Source: Rhodoligotrophos appendicifer (GTDB lineage: Bacteria > Pseudomonadota > Alphaproteobacteria > Rhizobiales > Im1). From it: a DNA stretch of 64,000 bases. Below, in pieces: positions 45,977 to 54,632 of this stretch. The stretch's first letter is position 1. Each line of letters begins with the position of its first letter. The translations under genes were made by a program, and so were the position numbers. The notes below the pieces were generated by a model. It searched no databases. It was not told where the DNA came from and saw nothing but the letters and a program-made list of their open reading frames with translations. The stretch is taken from assembly GCF_007474605.1 (NCBI RefSeq), contig NZ_VHKL01000011.1, positions 167,438 to 231,437 of the forward strand. Reading direction: 5' to 3'.

Positions 45977-47262
45977 CAGTTCATATGGCTCGGCAGCCAG
46001 AGGGTGATTTCGGGAATGCCGACAATCAGCGCCAAAGCGAGGAGATGCGCCAGAATGTGGGGCAAGACGCCCTTGAACACCTCGCTCAGAGGAATGCCGG
46101 AATAGCGGGAGACGACGAAGCAATTGAGGCCGACGGGCGGTGTCAGGAGGCCCACCTCGGCGGTGACGATCATCACTACGCCGAACCAGATCGGGTCGAA
46201 GCCGAGCGCGACGACCAGGGGCACGATCACGGGAACGGTGAGAATGAGGATTGCGGTCTGATCCATGAAGCAGCCCAGGACCAGATAGAATGCCACGATC
46301 ATGACCATGACGATCCACGGCGAGATGCCGAGACCCTGAACCCAGATGATCAGGTCCTGCGTGATCTGGGTGAGCGCAAAGTAATAGCCGAAGATGGTGG
46401 CGCCGAGGATGATCAGCATGATCATGCAGGTGCCGTAGGTGGCCCTGACCAAGGCCTTGCGGAAGGTGCCGAGGTTCAACTTGCCGCTCGACAGAGCGAG
46501 ACCGAAGCCGGCGAGCGCACCGAGGGCGGAGGCCTCCGTGGGCGTTGCGATGCCGGAATAGATGGTGCCGGTCACGAAGGCAAAGAGAAGGAGGACCGGA
46601 CCGGTGACCTTGAGCAGGCGGAACTTCTCCGCCCAGGGAACTGCCGGTCCCGCCGGTGCCACGCTCGGGTCACGCAAGACCAGGACGTAGATCGTGGCGA
46701 TGATGGTGAAGGTGACGATCATCGCCGGGACGATGCCGGCGACGAGAAGCTTGCCGATGTTCACTTCGGCGATGAGGCCGTAGATGATCAGGGCCACGGA
46801 CGGCGGAATGAGCATGGACAGCGTGCCGGAGATCGCCACCACGCCGGCGGCCACGTCGGGCCTGTAGCCCTGCTTGATCATGGCGGGAAGGGTGGTCGCC
46901 GACAAGGTCGCGGCGGCGGCGGTGCTGGTGCCGCAGATCGCGCCGAAGCCCGCGCCCGCCAGGGCCGTCGCCATGCCGAGGCCGCCCCGCACCCGGCCCG
47001 TCCAGGCCGCGCCCGCCCGGAAGAGATCATCGGCGACGCCGCTGATCAGGACGAATTCCGCCATGAGCAGGAACATCGGCAAAGTGAGGAGTTCATAGGA
47101 GCCAGCCGTGCTGAGCGGTGTGCTCTGCACGATCCCACTCACCATGTCCCAGCCGCCAATGGAGTGGAGGCCCGCCATGCCGACAAGGGCCATGACCAAG
47201 CCGACGGGGATGGCCAGTCCGAGAAGGATGAACAGGGCGACAATGGGAAATGTGGTGATCAT
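45976..47262 (-). CDS. dctM: TRAP transporter large permease (DctM)
   Basis: The 428-residue membrane protein has about 11-12 hydrophobic helices and the DctM signature SAAATLSATTLPAMIKQGY plus IPPSVALIIYG. It is the channel subunit of a TRAP carboxylate importer. The start at 47262 overlaps the DctQ stop by 4 bp (ATGA), and longer in-frame sequence was rejected. With DctP and DctQ upstream it forms a complete TRAP system. Substrates of such systems are usually organic acids, in keeping with the downstream acyl-CoA genes. Confidence 0.95.
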   Translation of the reverse strand: MITTFPIVALFILLGLAIPVGLVMALVGMAGLHSIGGWDMVSGIVQSTPLSTAGSYELLTLPMFLLMAEFVLISGVADDLFRAGAAWTGRVRGGLGMATALAGAGFGAICGTSTAAAATLSATTLPAMIKQGYRPDVAAGVVAISGTLSMLIPPSVALIIYGLIAEVNIGKLLVAGIVPAMIVTFTIIATIYVLVLRDPSVAPAGPAVPWAEKFRLLKVTGPVLLLFAFVTGTIYSGIATPTEASALGALAGFGLALSSGKLNLGTFRKALVRATYGTCMIMLIILGATIFGYYFALTQITQDLIIWVQGLGISPWIVMVMIVAFYLVLGCFMDQTAILILTVPVIVPLVVALGFDPIWFGVVMIVTAEVGLLTPPVGLNCFVVSRYSGIPLSEVFKGVLPHILAHLLALALIVGIPEITLWLPSHMN

Positions 47263-47822
47263 TCCGCGAGCCCTTCCTGCTTGGGTTCGAGGGCCAGGAG
47301 CTGCTCGACCTCGTCCTTCGGGGCCGAGAGGGTCAAGGCTTCGACGACGAAGCGCTCGACTGAACGCACGAGGGCCAGACCGCATCCCAGCGGCACGAGC
47401 ACTGCCGAGGGCCAGATCGGCCAGTTGACCACCGGGCTCGGGAGGACCTCGCCGGTCTCGACCGCATCCAGGAAGCGAAGCATTCCATAGTAGAACAAGG
47501 CGAAGAACACCGCGATGGCGGCCATGCGGCCGAGAACGACGAGAACAAGGCGGGGACGAGCGCCGATATAGTTGCAGATGATGTCGACCGCCACATGGGC
47601 GCCCTTGGCATAGGAGCCTGGCAGGCCAAAGAAGAACAGGGCCGGGAGGATGTAGAGGACGAGGAGGTCCAGGGACCAGGGCAGAGGCGAATTCAGGGCG
47701 TAGCGGCAGAATACGTCGATGGAGACCACGATCATCACGGTGAACATCGCCAAGGCTGCGAGCGTGTCAGTGACACCCTCCACAGCCGTGAGAACCCCGT
47801 CGGCCTTTGCAGCCATCATCAT
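47259..47822 (-). CDS. dctQ: TRAP transporter small permease (DctQ)
   Basis: The 187-residue membrane protein has four hydrophobic segments and the family pattern FFGLPGSYAKGAHVAVDIICNYIG. Three ATGs in a row (47822, 47819, 47816) allow slightly different starts. It lies between DctP and DctM with a 4-bp overlap to DctM. Confidence 0.93.
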   Translation of the reverse strand: MMMAAKADGVLTAVEGVTDTLAALAMFTVMIVVSIDVFCRYALNSPLPWSLDLLVLYILPALFFFGLPGSYAKGAHVAVDIICNYIGARPRLVLVVLGRMAAIAVFFALFYYGMLRFLDAVETGEVLPSPVVNWPIWPSAVLVPLGCGLALVRSVERFVVEALTLSAPKDEVEQLLALEPKQEGLAE

Positions 47823-47838
47823 GGTCTCCGATCGAGGC

Positions 47839-48867
47839 TCAGTTGGCCGGCAGCGCGGCCTTGAATGCCTTCAAGGTTTCAGTGCCGGGCAGGTTGCGGG
47901 AGTCCAGCTCCTTGGCCCAATCGGTCTGAACTGCCTGCGCGTAGCCATCCAGCTTCTCGAGATCCGCGTCGGAGAACTTCTTGAGATCGACGCCGTTGGC
48001 GAGGATCTTGGTGATGGCTTCCGACTTCTTCCGGTCGACATATTCACAGACCCGCTGAGCCGCCTTCTTGGACTCAGCCTTGATGGCCTCCTGAGCCTTG
48101 GGATCGAGCGCCTCGAACGCCTTCGTGTTCATGATGACGGCAACGACCTGGCCGCCGAGATTGGCATTCTGGGTGCCGTATTTCGTGACCGTGTCGAGCT
48201 TGTAGGTCAGGATGCTGTCGGGGGCGAAAATGAGCCCGTCGATGGTGCCGCGCGTGACCGCCTCATAAGCGGCGGCGCCGGATCCGGTCATCATCGGAGC
48301 AGCGCCGATCTTGTTCATCAGCGACTCGGTGGCGCGGGTCGCCACCATGATCTTCTTGCCCTTCATGTCGTCGACCGTATTGATCGGCGTATTGCTCGTG
48401 ACCAGCTCGAAGGGCGGCAAAACGATCGGATAGAGCAGCGTCACGCCATTGGCGGTGAAATCGCGCTCGCCCAGGGCTCCGCCTTCTGCCAGCTTGTCAT
48501 AGGCGACGAGGCCGTTACAGGCCTTGTCGAAGGCGCCCGGCATCTGCGCGACGTTGGACAGTTCCATCTTGTCGCCGAGAAAGGACACGCCGACGACGGC
48601 GATCTGGGCCACGTTGGAATTCACCAGGCGCAGGAAGTCCGTGGATTTGCCCAGCTGCTGAGCGGGGAAGTGCTGAAACTTAACTTCACCATTGGTGTCC
48701 TTCGTGACGGCCTCCATCAAGGGGGCCAAGCCGACGACGGTCAGGTAGTGAGTGAGGGGGAGATAATCCGCCACCCGGAGGGTCGTCTCGGCGGATGCGG
48801 ATAGTGCACTGCTCGCCACCGCAACCATGGCGGCCATGGCGACGCCCAGTTTCTTCATCGTCTTCAT
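47839..48867 (-). CDS. dctP: TRAP transporter solute-binding protein (DctP)
   Basis: The 342-residue periplasmic receptor begins MKTMKKLGVAMAAMVAVASSALSA, a classical signal peptide with cleavage near SASA-ET. The mature protein has VKFQHFPAQQLGKS and ATRATESLMNKIGA, with the conserved arginine (VATRATES) that usually binds the substrate carboxylate. The ATG has GGAGG upstream. It is preceded by the acyl-CoA synthetase gene (67-bp gap with a small hairpin at 48913-48929). A carboxylate ligand is expected. Confidence 0.92.
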   Translation of the reverse strand: MKTMKKLGVAMAAMVAVASSALSASAETTLRVADYLPLTHYLTVVGLAPLMEAVTKDTNGEVKFQHFPAQQLGKSTDFLRLVNSNVAQIAVVGVSFLGDKMELSNVAQMPGAFDKACNGLVAYDKLAEGGALGERDFTANGVTLLYPIVLPPFELVTSNTPINTVDDMKGKKIMVATRATESLMNKIGAAPMMTGSGAAAYEAVTRGTIDGLIFAPDSILTYKLDTVTKYGTQNANLGGQVVAVIMNTKAFEALDPKAQEAIKAESKKAAQRVCEYVDRKKSEAITKILANGVDLKKFSDADLEKLDGYAQAVQTDWAKELDSRNLPGTETLKAFKAALPAN

Positions 48868-48934
48868 CTTATTCCTCCCTTGCCAGTCTCTGCCGGCGTC
48901 CAAGCTCTCAGACGGCGGGTCCCCCGCCGCCGCC

Positions 48935-50605
48935 TCACGCAACCGCCGGTTTGGGCGGTGTCCTCTCGGTCTTCAGCATCACCTTCTCGCGGATCCGGTC
49001 CCAGGTGGCAGGTGTCACTCCCGCCTCGCGCAGCTCCTTTTTCTTGACCTTCTCGGAGGGGGTCTGCGGCAGGCTGGCCATGACCTCGATATAACGAGGC
49101 ACCATGAAGCCGGGCATGCGGGCATCGCACCAGGCGATGACATCGGCATAGTCCAGGCCCGCCTGGCCCTCTTTCAGCACGACGCAGGCCTTCACCTCAT
49201 CCTCGCCGGCCTGCTCGTCGGCCTTGACGCCGATGACGGCGCATTCGGCGATGGCGGGATGGGTGCGGACGACGGATTCGACCTCGAAGGAGGAGATGTT
49301 CTCGCCGCGCCGGCGCAGGGCGTCCTTCACGCGGTCGACGAAGTAATACCAGCCTTCCGCGTCCCGCCGCAGGGCGTCACCGGTGTGGAACCAAAGATTC
49401 CGCCAGGTTTCGACCGTCTTCTCGGGCATGCCCAAATATTCGCTGCACATGATGCCGGGCGCCTTGTGGCGCACGAGCAGCTCGCCGATCTCGCCCTCCG
49501 GGACCTCCTCGTCGGTCTCGGGATCGGCGAGACGGATCTCGAACCATTGGTCCACCAGCACCCCGGATGCGCCATCGGGACGCTTGGCGCCGCGCGGGGT
49601 CATGAAGACATTGGAAATCTCGGTCTGGCCGAAGCCGTCGACGAACTCGATGTCCCCGAAACGGTCGGTGAAGGTCTTCGCAAGACCGAGAGCGAGGGGG
49701 GCTGCGTAAATGGTGCGGAGCCTATGGCCGCGATCATTTGCCGACGGCGGCGTGGCGCAGATGAACGACATGGTGGCGCCGAGCAGGTTGGCAACCGTGG
49801 CGCCGGACCGCTTGGCGCGGCCGAAGTAATCGGAGGCGCTGAACTTCTGGTAGAGCACGCAATGAGCGCCGGCGATCAGGCAGGGATAGATCGTCAGAAA
49901 CTGGGCGTTGCCATGAAAGAAGGGGAAGGCCGTCATGTAGACGTCCTGATCCGTCAGCCCGACCAGCTGCACATCTTCTTCGGCAAAGAAGTAAAAATGG
50001 GAGTGGGACATGACCACGCCCTTGGAGAGGCCGGTGGTGCCGGAGGTATAGAGAACGGCGGCCACATCACGGGGTCCGACTTCGATCCCCGGATTCTCCC
50101 TGTTGTCGGTCTTGAGGTCGGTCCAGGGGGCGGATTTGATGCGCTTCAGCGGATGCGCCGCGCCGGCGCCAATCAGGAAGCAGCGCTCGACATCGACGAG
50201 GCCATCCTCGACTTCGGCCAGGCGCTCGGTGAGCTCCGGGGTGGTGACGATGATGCGCGCCCGGCTCAGATTGACTTGATGCTGGAGGAAGGCGCCCTTC
50301 TGCAGGTCGCCCACGGGCACCTCAACGGCGCCGATCTTCTGAAGAGCCCACCAGGTGAGCACGAATTCCAGGCTGTTGGGCAGATACAGGACAACCCTGT
50401 CGCCCTTCTTCAGGCCTTGGGCGAGCAAGCCGTGAGCAAGACGGTTCACCTCGGCATTGGCTTCGGCAAAGCTCAGCGGCGTTCCGGCATCGGTCCAGGA
50501 CAGACAGGGCCGATCGGCCCGAACCTCAGCCTGATGCTCAAGGATCTTTGGAAGCGCCCACATGTCCTTGGGGAAATGCGGCTCGAAGTGAGGATATGTC
50601 AGCAT
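48935..50605 (-). CDS. Acyl-CoA synthetase / AMP-dependent ligase
   Basis: The 556-residue adenylate-forming enzyme has the P-loop AVLYTSGTTGLSKGV, the A5 motif VDGFGQTEIS and the A7/A8 region WFHTGDALRRDAEGWYYFVDRVKDALRRRGENIS with the catalytic C-terminal lysine in PSEKVKKKELR. It would activate the carboxylate imported by the TRAP system. It opens the minus-strand operon that continues with DctPQM and beta-oxidation enzymes. It faces away from the acyl-CoA dehydrogenase at 50957. Confidence 0.93.
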   Translation of the reverse strand: MLTYPHFEPHFPKDMWALPKILEHQAEVRADRPCLSWTDAGTPLSFAEANAEVNRLAHGLLAQGLKKGDRVVLYLPNSLEFVLTWWALQKIGAVEVPVGDLQKGAFLQHQVNLSRARIIVTTPELTERLAEVEDGLVDVERCFLIGAGAAHPLKRIKSAPWTDLKTDNRENPGIEVGPRDVAAVLYTSGTTGLSKGVVMSHSHFYFFAEEDVQLVGLTDQDVYMTAFPFFHGNAQFLTIYPCLIAGAHCVLYQKFSASDYFGRAKRSGATVANLLGATMSFICATPPSANDRGHRLRTIYAAPLALGLAKTFTDRFGDIEFVDGFGQTEISNVFMTPRGAKRPDGASGVLVDQWFEIRLADPETDEEVPEGEIGELLVRHKAPGIMCSEYLGMPEKTVETWRNLWFHTGDALRRDAEGWYYFVDRVKDALRRRGENISSFEVESVVRTHPAIAECAVIGVKADEQAGEDEVKACVVLKEGQAGLDYADVIAWCDARMPGFMVPRYIEVMASLPQTPSEKVKKKELREAGVTPATWDRIREKVMLKTERTPPKPAVA

Positions 50606-50842
50606 GGGCGCCCTGGGTTCGACGAGACGGCTCAGCGGACCAAGCCGGGGACCGGAAGGGGGGCCGCGTGCAGCGACATCTGTGCGCGAGCGTGCATGTC
50701 AGCGTCCTCCTGGGCGGGCCGCCAAAGGCCCTCGAATTGCTTATCCTTGGCCGGTGTCCGGCTGGTGACCGCTCATCCGTTGGGGATGGCGGATCTTCAT
50801 TGGCCCTATCCGTAGCAAGCGACGAAACGGCTTTCAAGTGAA

Positions 50843-50858
50843 ATTCTTTATGTAGAAT
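50843..50858. promoter_or_regulatory. Inverted repeat ATTCT-N6-AGAAT in divergent intergenic region
   Basis: A 5-bp dyad with adjoining GAAT-GCT-ATTC (50855-50865) lies in the 351-bp gap (50606-50956) between the acyl-CoA synthetase and the acyl-CoA dehydrogenase genes. It may be an operator shared by both divergent units. The rest of the gap holds no gene I can support. Confidence 0.35.
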
Positions 50859-50956
50859 GCTATTCGCAGATGAGATAGACTTGATCAAAATGGGTGATCG
50901 ACGGCCTGGCCGGGTCATCTCGGGCGCTTCAGTCGCCGGCATGGAGGAGACGATCT

Positions 50957-52120
50957 TTGAGCGGGTGGCAACTCTGGACCCTGCCTTTCTTCGAGGCGCA
51001 TCACCAAAAACTGGCCGAGCGTGTGGCGAGCTGGCGGGCTCCGTCGCATGACGAGCCGCGGGCCGAGGAGCTGGCCGATGCGTGCCGGGCCCTGGCACTG
51101 TCCCTGGCCGAGAAGGACATTCTCGAGATCCTGGTGCCCCGGCGCGACGCCCAAGGAGGCCGAAAGATCGATGTGCGGGCGCTGTGCATCGCGCGCGAGG
51201 CGGTCGCCTATGAGAGCGGACTGGCAGATGCCGTCCTGGCCATGCAGGGGATCGGCACCGCGGCGCTGTGGATGCACGGGTCCGAGGAGCAGCAGGCGCT
51301 GGTGCTGGATCGCGCCCGGTCGGGCGAGGCGATCACCGGCTTTGCCCTGACGGAGCCGGGCTCGGGTTCGGACGTCGCCAATATCACGACCAGGGCCGAG
51401 GCATCGGGCGGCGATTACGTGATCAATGGAGAGAAGGCGTTCATCTCCAATGGCGGCTTCGCCGACCATTACGTGGTGGTGGCGCGGACCGGCGAGGCGC
51501 CGGGCGCGCGCGGTCTCTCCGCCTTCCTGGTGGACAAGGATGCGCCCGGGCTGAGCTACGGTCCGCCCATGGAACTGATGGCGGCCCATCCCCTGTCGAG
51601 CCTGACATTCAGCGATTGCCGGGTGCCGGCTTCGCGGCTGATCGGAGAGGCCGGCCGCGGCTTCAAGATCGCCATGGAGACGTTCGACATCTTCCGGACA
51701 TCGGTGGGGGCAGCGACGCTCGGGATGGCACGGCGGGCCATGGACGAAACGCTGGCGCGGGTGAAGGAGCGGCATCTGTTCGGCAGCCCCATGGCCGACA
51801 TCGCCGGCGTGCAGATGAAGCTTGCGGACATGTCCATCGACCTGGAGCTGGCGGCGCTCAGCGTCTATCGAGCGGCCTGGGCCAAGGACACGATCGGCGG
51901 CCGCTGCACGCGGGAGGCCTCGATGGCCAAATATGTGGGAACGGAGGCCGCGAGCCGGGTCATCGACGGTGCGGTCCAGATCTTCGGCGGCCTCGGCGTC
52001 ACGCGCGGCTCCATCGTCGAGCAATTGTATCGCGAGGTGAGGGCGAGCCGGATCTATGAGGGTGCGAGCGAGGTGCAGAAGCTGGTGATCGGGCGCTCGC
52101 TGCTGAGCGAGCGGCCATGA
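50957..52120 (+). CDS. Acyl-CoA dehydrogenase
   Basis: The 387-residue flavoenzyme has FALTEPGSGSDVANI, the FISNGG segment and the C-terminal RIYEGASEVQKLVIGR with the catalytic glutamate in the standard YEGA position. The start was set at TTG 50957 because GGAGGAG lies 7 bases upstream and it gives a family-like N-terminus; a longer opening from 50894 is not conserved. It is coupled by a 4-bp overlap to the SCP2-thiolase-like gene. It would dehydrogenate an acyl-CoA before hydration and aldol-type cleavage. Confidence 0.9.
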   Translation: MSGWQLWTLPFFEAHHQKLAERVASWRAPSHDEPRAEELADACRALALSLAEKDILEILVPRRDAQGGRKIDVRALCIAREAVAYESGLADAVLAMQGIGTAALWMHGSEEQQALVLDRARSGEAITGFALTEPGSGSDVANITTRAEASGGDYVINGEKAFISNGGFADHYVVVARTGEAPGARGLSAFLVDKDAPGLSYGPPMELMAAHPLSSLTFSDCRVPASRLIGEAGRGFKIAMETFDIFRTSVGAATLGMARRAMDETLARVKERHLFGSPMADIAGVQMKLADMSIDLELAALSVYRAAWAKDTIGGRCTREASMAKYVGTEAASRVIDGAVQIFGGLGVTRGSIVEQLYREVRASRIYEGASEVQKLVIGRSLLSERP

Positions 52121-53280
52121 CCATCCGCGACAAGACCGCCATCGCCGGGCTGGGATCAACGCCCTATTACAAGCGCGGCACGTCCCTGCCGCAGACGCTG
52201 CCCGAGCTTGTCTGCAAAGCGATCATCGCCGCGGTGGACGATGCCGGACTGACCGTCAAGGACATCGACGGGTTCGCCTATTATTCGGAAGGCTTCGATA
52301 CGCCCTATCTCATGGAGACCCTGGGCATTCCCGAGATCCGCTATACGGCAACGCTGACGGGGAGCGGCGGCGGGTCGGCGGGGGCCGTGGGACTGGCGGC
52401 CTCGGCGATCGTCAGCGGCATGGCGGAGACGGTGGTCGTGGTGGGAGGCACGCAGATGGCCGAACAGCGTTTCGGCTCACTCATGTCGGCCTATCCGCAG
52501 ACACCGGAAAACGCGTTCTTCTCATCGGCCGGATTGGTCGGGCCGGGGCATATGTTCGCTCTGCTGGCGCGCCGGCACATGCATCTCTATGGCACGACGC
52601 GGGAGCATTTTGCCGAGGTCGCGATCTCGACACGCCTCAACGCCATGCGCAACCCGGGCGCCGTGATGCGCAAGCCCATGAGCCGGGACGACTACTTCAA
52701 CGCGCCGATGATCGCGGATCCGTGCTGCCTGTTCGATTTCTGCCTGGAGACGGATGGGGCGATCGCGGTGGTGGTGACGAGCACGGAGCGGGCCCGCGAT
52801 CTCAGGCGCGATCCGGTGCGGATCCTGGCCAGCACCCATGGCGGCGGCCGCGACTGGGGCCGGGCCCTGTACTGGATGAACATGCCGGACGAGGCCTTCG
52901 CCTCGGGGGGGCACGCGCCGGTGGCGCGAGGCCTGTATGCGCAGGCCGGCGTCACGCCCGGCGACATCGACTGCGCGCAGATCTACGACCATTTCAGCCC
53001 GATGGTGATCACCCAGCTGGAGGATTACGGCTTCTGCGGAAAGGGCGAGGGTGGTCCCTTCGTGGCCAGCGGAGCCATTCGCTACGATGGCGGCTCACTG
53101 CCGGTGAACACGGATGGGGGCCAGCTCTCGGCGGGATATATCTGGGGCATGTCCCATGTCCGCGAAGGCGTCGAGCAGTTGCGCGGCACGGCGGTCAGCC
53201 AGGTGGCCGACGCGGAGCTGGTGCTGGTCACCGGCGGGCCCTCCTCGCTGCCGGTCTCCGGCCTCATCCTGGCGAAGTGA
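52117..53280 (+). CDS. SCP2-type thiolase-like protein, lacking the nucleophilic cysteine
   Basis: The 387-residue thiolase-fold protein is of the SCP-x/lipid-transfer class: AIAGLGSTPYYKRG, a GSGGGSAGAVGLAAS segment where a normal thiolase has its Cys, the QIYDHFSPM histidine strand and the closing NTDGGQLSAGYIWGMSHV. The missing cysteine means ordinary thiolysis is unlikely. A DUF35 protein follows 5 bp downstream. In steroid catabolism such Ltp2-DUF35 pairs act as aldolases that remove a side chain, so retro-aldol cleavage of a hydroxyacyl-CoA is a good hypothesis. It overlaps the acyl-CoA dehydrogenase by 4 bp. Confidence 0.88.
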   Translation: MTIRDKTAIAGLGSTPYYKRGTSLPQTLPELVCKAIIAAVDDAGLTVKDIDGFAYYSEGFDTPYLMETLGIPEIRYTATLTGSGGGSAGAVGLAASAIVSGMAETVVVVGGTQMAEQRFGSLMSAYPQTPENAFFSSAGLVGPGHMFALLARRHMHLYGTTREHFAEVAISTRLNAMRNPGAVMRKPMSRDDYFNAPMIADPCCLFDFCLETDGAIAVVVTSTERARDLRRDPVRILASTHGGGRDWGRALYWMNMPDEAFASGGHAPVARGLYAQAGVTPGDIDCAQIYDHFSPMVITQLEDYGFCGKGEGGPFVASGAIRYDGGSLPVNTDGGQLSAGYIWGMSHVREGVEQLRGTAVSQVADAELVLVTGGPSSLPVSGLILAK

Positions 53281-53285
53281 CCGAC

Positions 53286-53726
53286 ATGAGCGAGATTTCC
53301 AAAGCACCGCCCCCCGAGCTGTTCACTTTGACCACGGACCAGTGGACCAAGCCGTTCTGGGAGGCTGCCGCCGCCCATCGCCTGGTGGCGCCGAAATGCG
53401 GATGTTGCAGCACCTTCCGCATGCCGCCGACGCCGTTCTGCCCGAACTGCCTGTCGCAGGCGCTGGAGTGGCCGGAGCTGTCGGGACATGGTGTCCTCTA
53501 CAGCTATACGATCGTGGCCCGTGCCATCATCCCGGAGATGGCGGCCCATCTGCCCTATGTGCCGGCGCTGGTCGAGCTGCCCGATGCCGGCGGGGTGCGG
53601 CTGATCACGAACATCGTCGGCGCGCCGCTGGATGCGCTGGAGATCGGATGCCCGGTGGAGGTGGTGTGGGACGACCGGCCCGACGGGGTCAGCATTCCCT
53701 GCTTCAGGCTGGTACGCACTGATTAA
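53286..53726 (+). CDS. Zn-ribbon/OB-fold DUF35 protein (acyl-CoA-associated)
   Basis: The 146-residue protein has an N-terminal helix, a zinc ribbon (CGCC near residue 40 and CPNC near 58) and a C-terminal OB fold (residues ~70-140: GVLYSYTIVAR, VRLITNIVG). DUF35 proteins bind acyl-CoA and partner with SCP2-thiolase-like proteins. It begins 5 bp after the preceding gene. It is the last gene of the dense catabolic region. The sequence becomes poorer in GC and in genes immediately after it. Confidence 0.9.
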   Translation: MSEISKAPPPELFTLTTDQWTKPFWEAAAAHRLVAPKCGCCSTFRMPPTPFCPNCLSQALEWPELSGHGVLYSYTIVARAIIPEMAAHLPYVPALVELPDAGGVRLITNIVGAPLDALEIGCPVEVVWDDRPDGVSIPCFRLVRTD

Positions 53727-53976
53727 ATAGGGCTCTATCCACCTGACTAGGCTTGGCGCGAGGGGGAACTTGGCGTGCAGCAGCGAACGGGTGGTCTTGA
53801 GCCGGTGGTCTAAGGCCCACCTCTCGCTGGAACCACTAAATTTGTCTACCGGATCGGCTGAGCTCAGTCTACCAAGCCTCGTTGCCCTTGGCCGGCCTAT
53901 TCGGTTTTTCATCCGCAGTGGTTGAATGACATCCGGCGCCATTTCCGAAAACTCGACTACCTCATTCAGTTAGACT

Positions 53977-54435
53977 TTGCGATACACCGTATGCCCACGG
54001 CTCGGGACGCGTTCTTTAGTCCCCCCTACCACTGGAATCGTTTGGGGGCATAAGGCAGAGATAGCTTCGCGATTAGAGGGATTGTTCCCGGGCTTTGGTG
54101 ATGCTCCTGGTGGTAAGGCGAAACTGGTCTACGACCTTAATGGTGCTTTGGCCTATATGGCGAAGGATACCCCATGCAGATATGCCACAAACATTAAAGC
54201 GAACAAGGTTGGGGGCCTTCAAAGATGGCACTACCGGGAGCCGTTGACGAAAAAGCACCGGCTTATGATGCTTGCCTTTCAGTCTGATTACACAAAGCCG
54301 GAATTATGCTTTGGGTCAAACGGAGGCTTACGGATCTTGAAGGCCGCCATTAAGGCCGCAGAAGGTCGTGGATATCTACCTTATGAAGGAGGGCGGCCAA
54401 GCGGACGAGGAAGGCAGATTAAACCAGCCTTGTGA
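53977..54435 (+). CDS. Hypothetical protein or gene fragment
   Basis: This opening of 152 codons has a coherent, lysine- and aromatic-rich composition from about codon 20 on (ALAYMAKDTP, GGLQRWHYREPL, HRLMMLAFQSDYTKPELCFG), unlike random antisense ORFs of the GC-rich region. The first ~18 residues are not persuasive. A YMxKD pattern occurs in some rolling-circle replication proteins, but no metal or tyrosine motif was seen, so I do not assign it. It may be the remains of a plasmid or phage gene. Confidence 0.35.
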   Translation: MRYTVCPRLGTRSLVPPTTGIVWGHKAEIASRLEGLFPGFGDAPGGKAKLVYDLNGALAYMAKDTPCRYATNIKANKVGGLQRWHYREPLTKKHRLMMLAFQSDYTKPELCFGSNGGLRILKAAIKAAEGRGYLPYEGGRPSGRGRQIKPAL

Positions 54436-54530
54436 GACCAAAACAGACGATATTAGAGGCTAAAAGCAGTCCAAAAGAGGGGAAAATTCATCTGGTAAAG
54501 TAACCGTAGCTCAATTAAAGGAGAGTTACG

Positions 54531-54632
54531 ATGACTGATTTCACTATTGATTCCCTTCTTCAGAATATCTTACCGGTACCCCTTGCTGCTAGACGCAACA
54601 GTATAATTAGTCTCCGCTCGTCGAGCAGTTAA
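54531..54632 (+). CDS. Possible 33-residue small protein
   Basis: A short opening starts at ATG 54531 with a canonical AAAGGAG seven bases upstream and ends at TAA 54630-54632. The product begins MTDFTIDSLLQNILPVPL and ends in a serine-rich tail. It has no recognised family. The strong ribosome site in an otherwise decayed region is the only support. It could be a small protein or the N-terminus of a broken gene. Confidence 0.3.
   Translation: MTDFTIDSLLQNILPVPLAARRNSIISLRSSSS

Noticed and set aside
48827..50815. 662-codon opening on the plus strand
   Set aside because: Antisense to the acyl-CoA synthetase gene; no family features.
53977..54435. Rolling-circle replication protein
   Set aside because: Only a vague YMxKD likeness. 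No HUH or catalytic tyrosine motif could be located.
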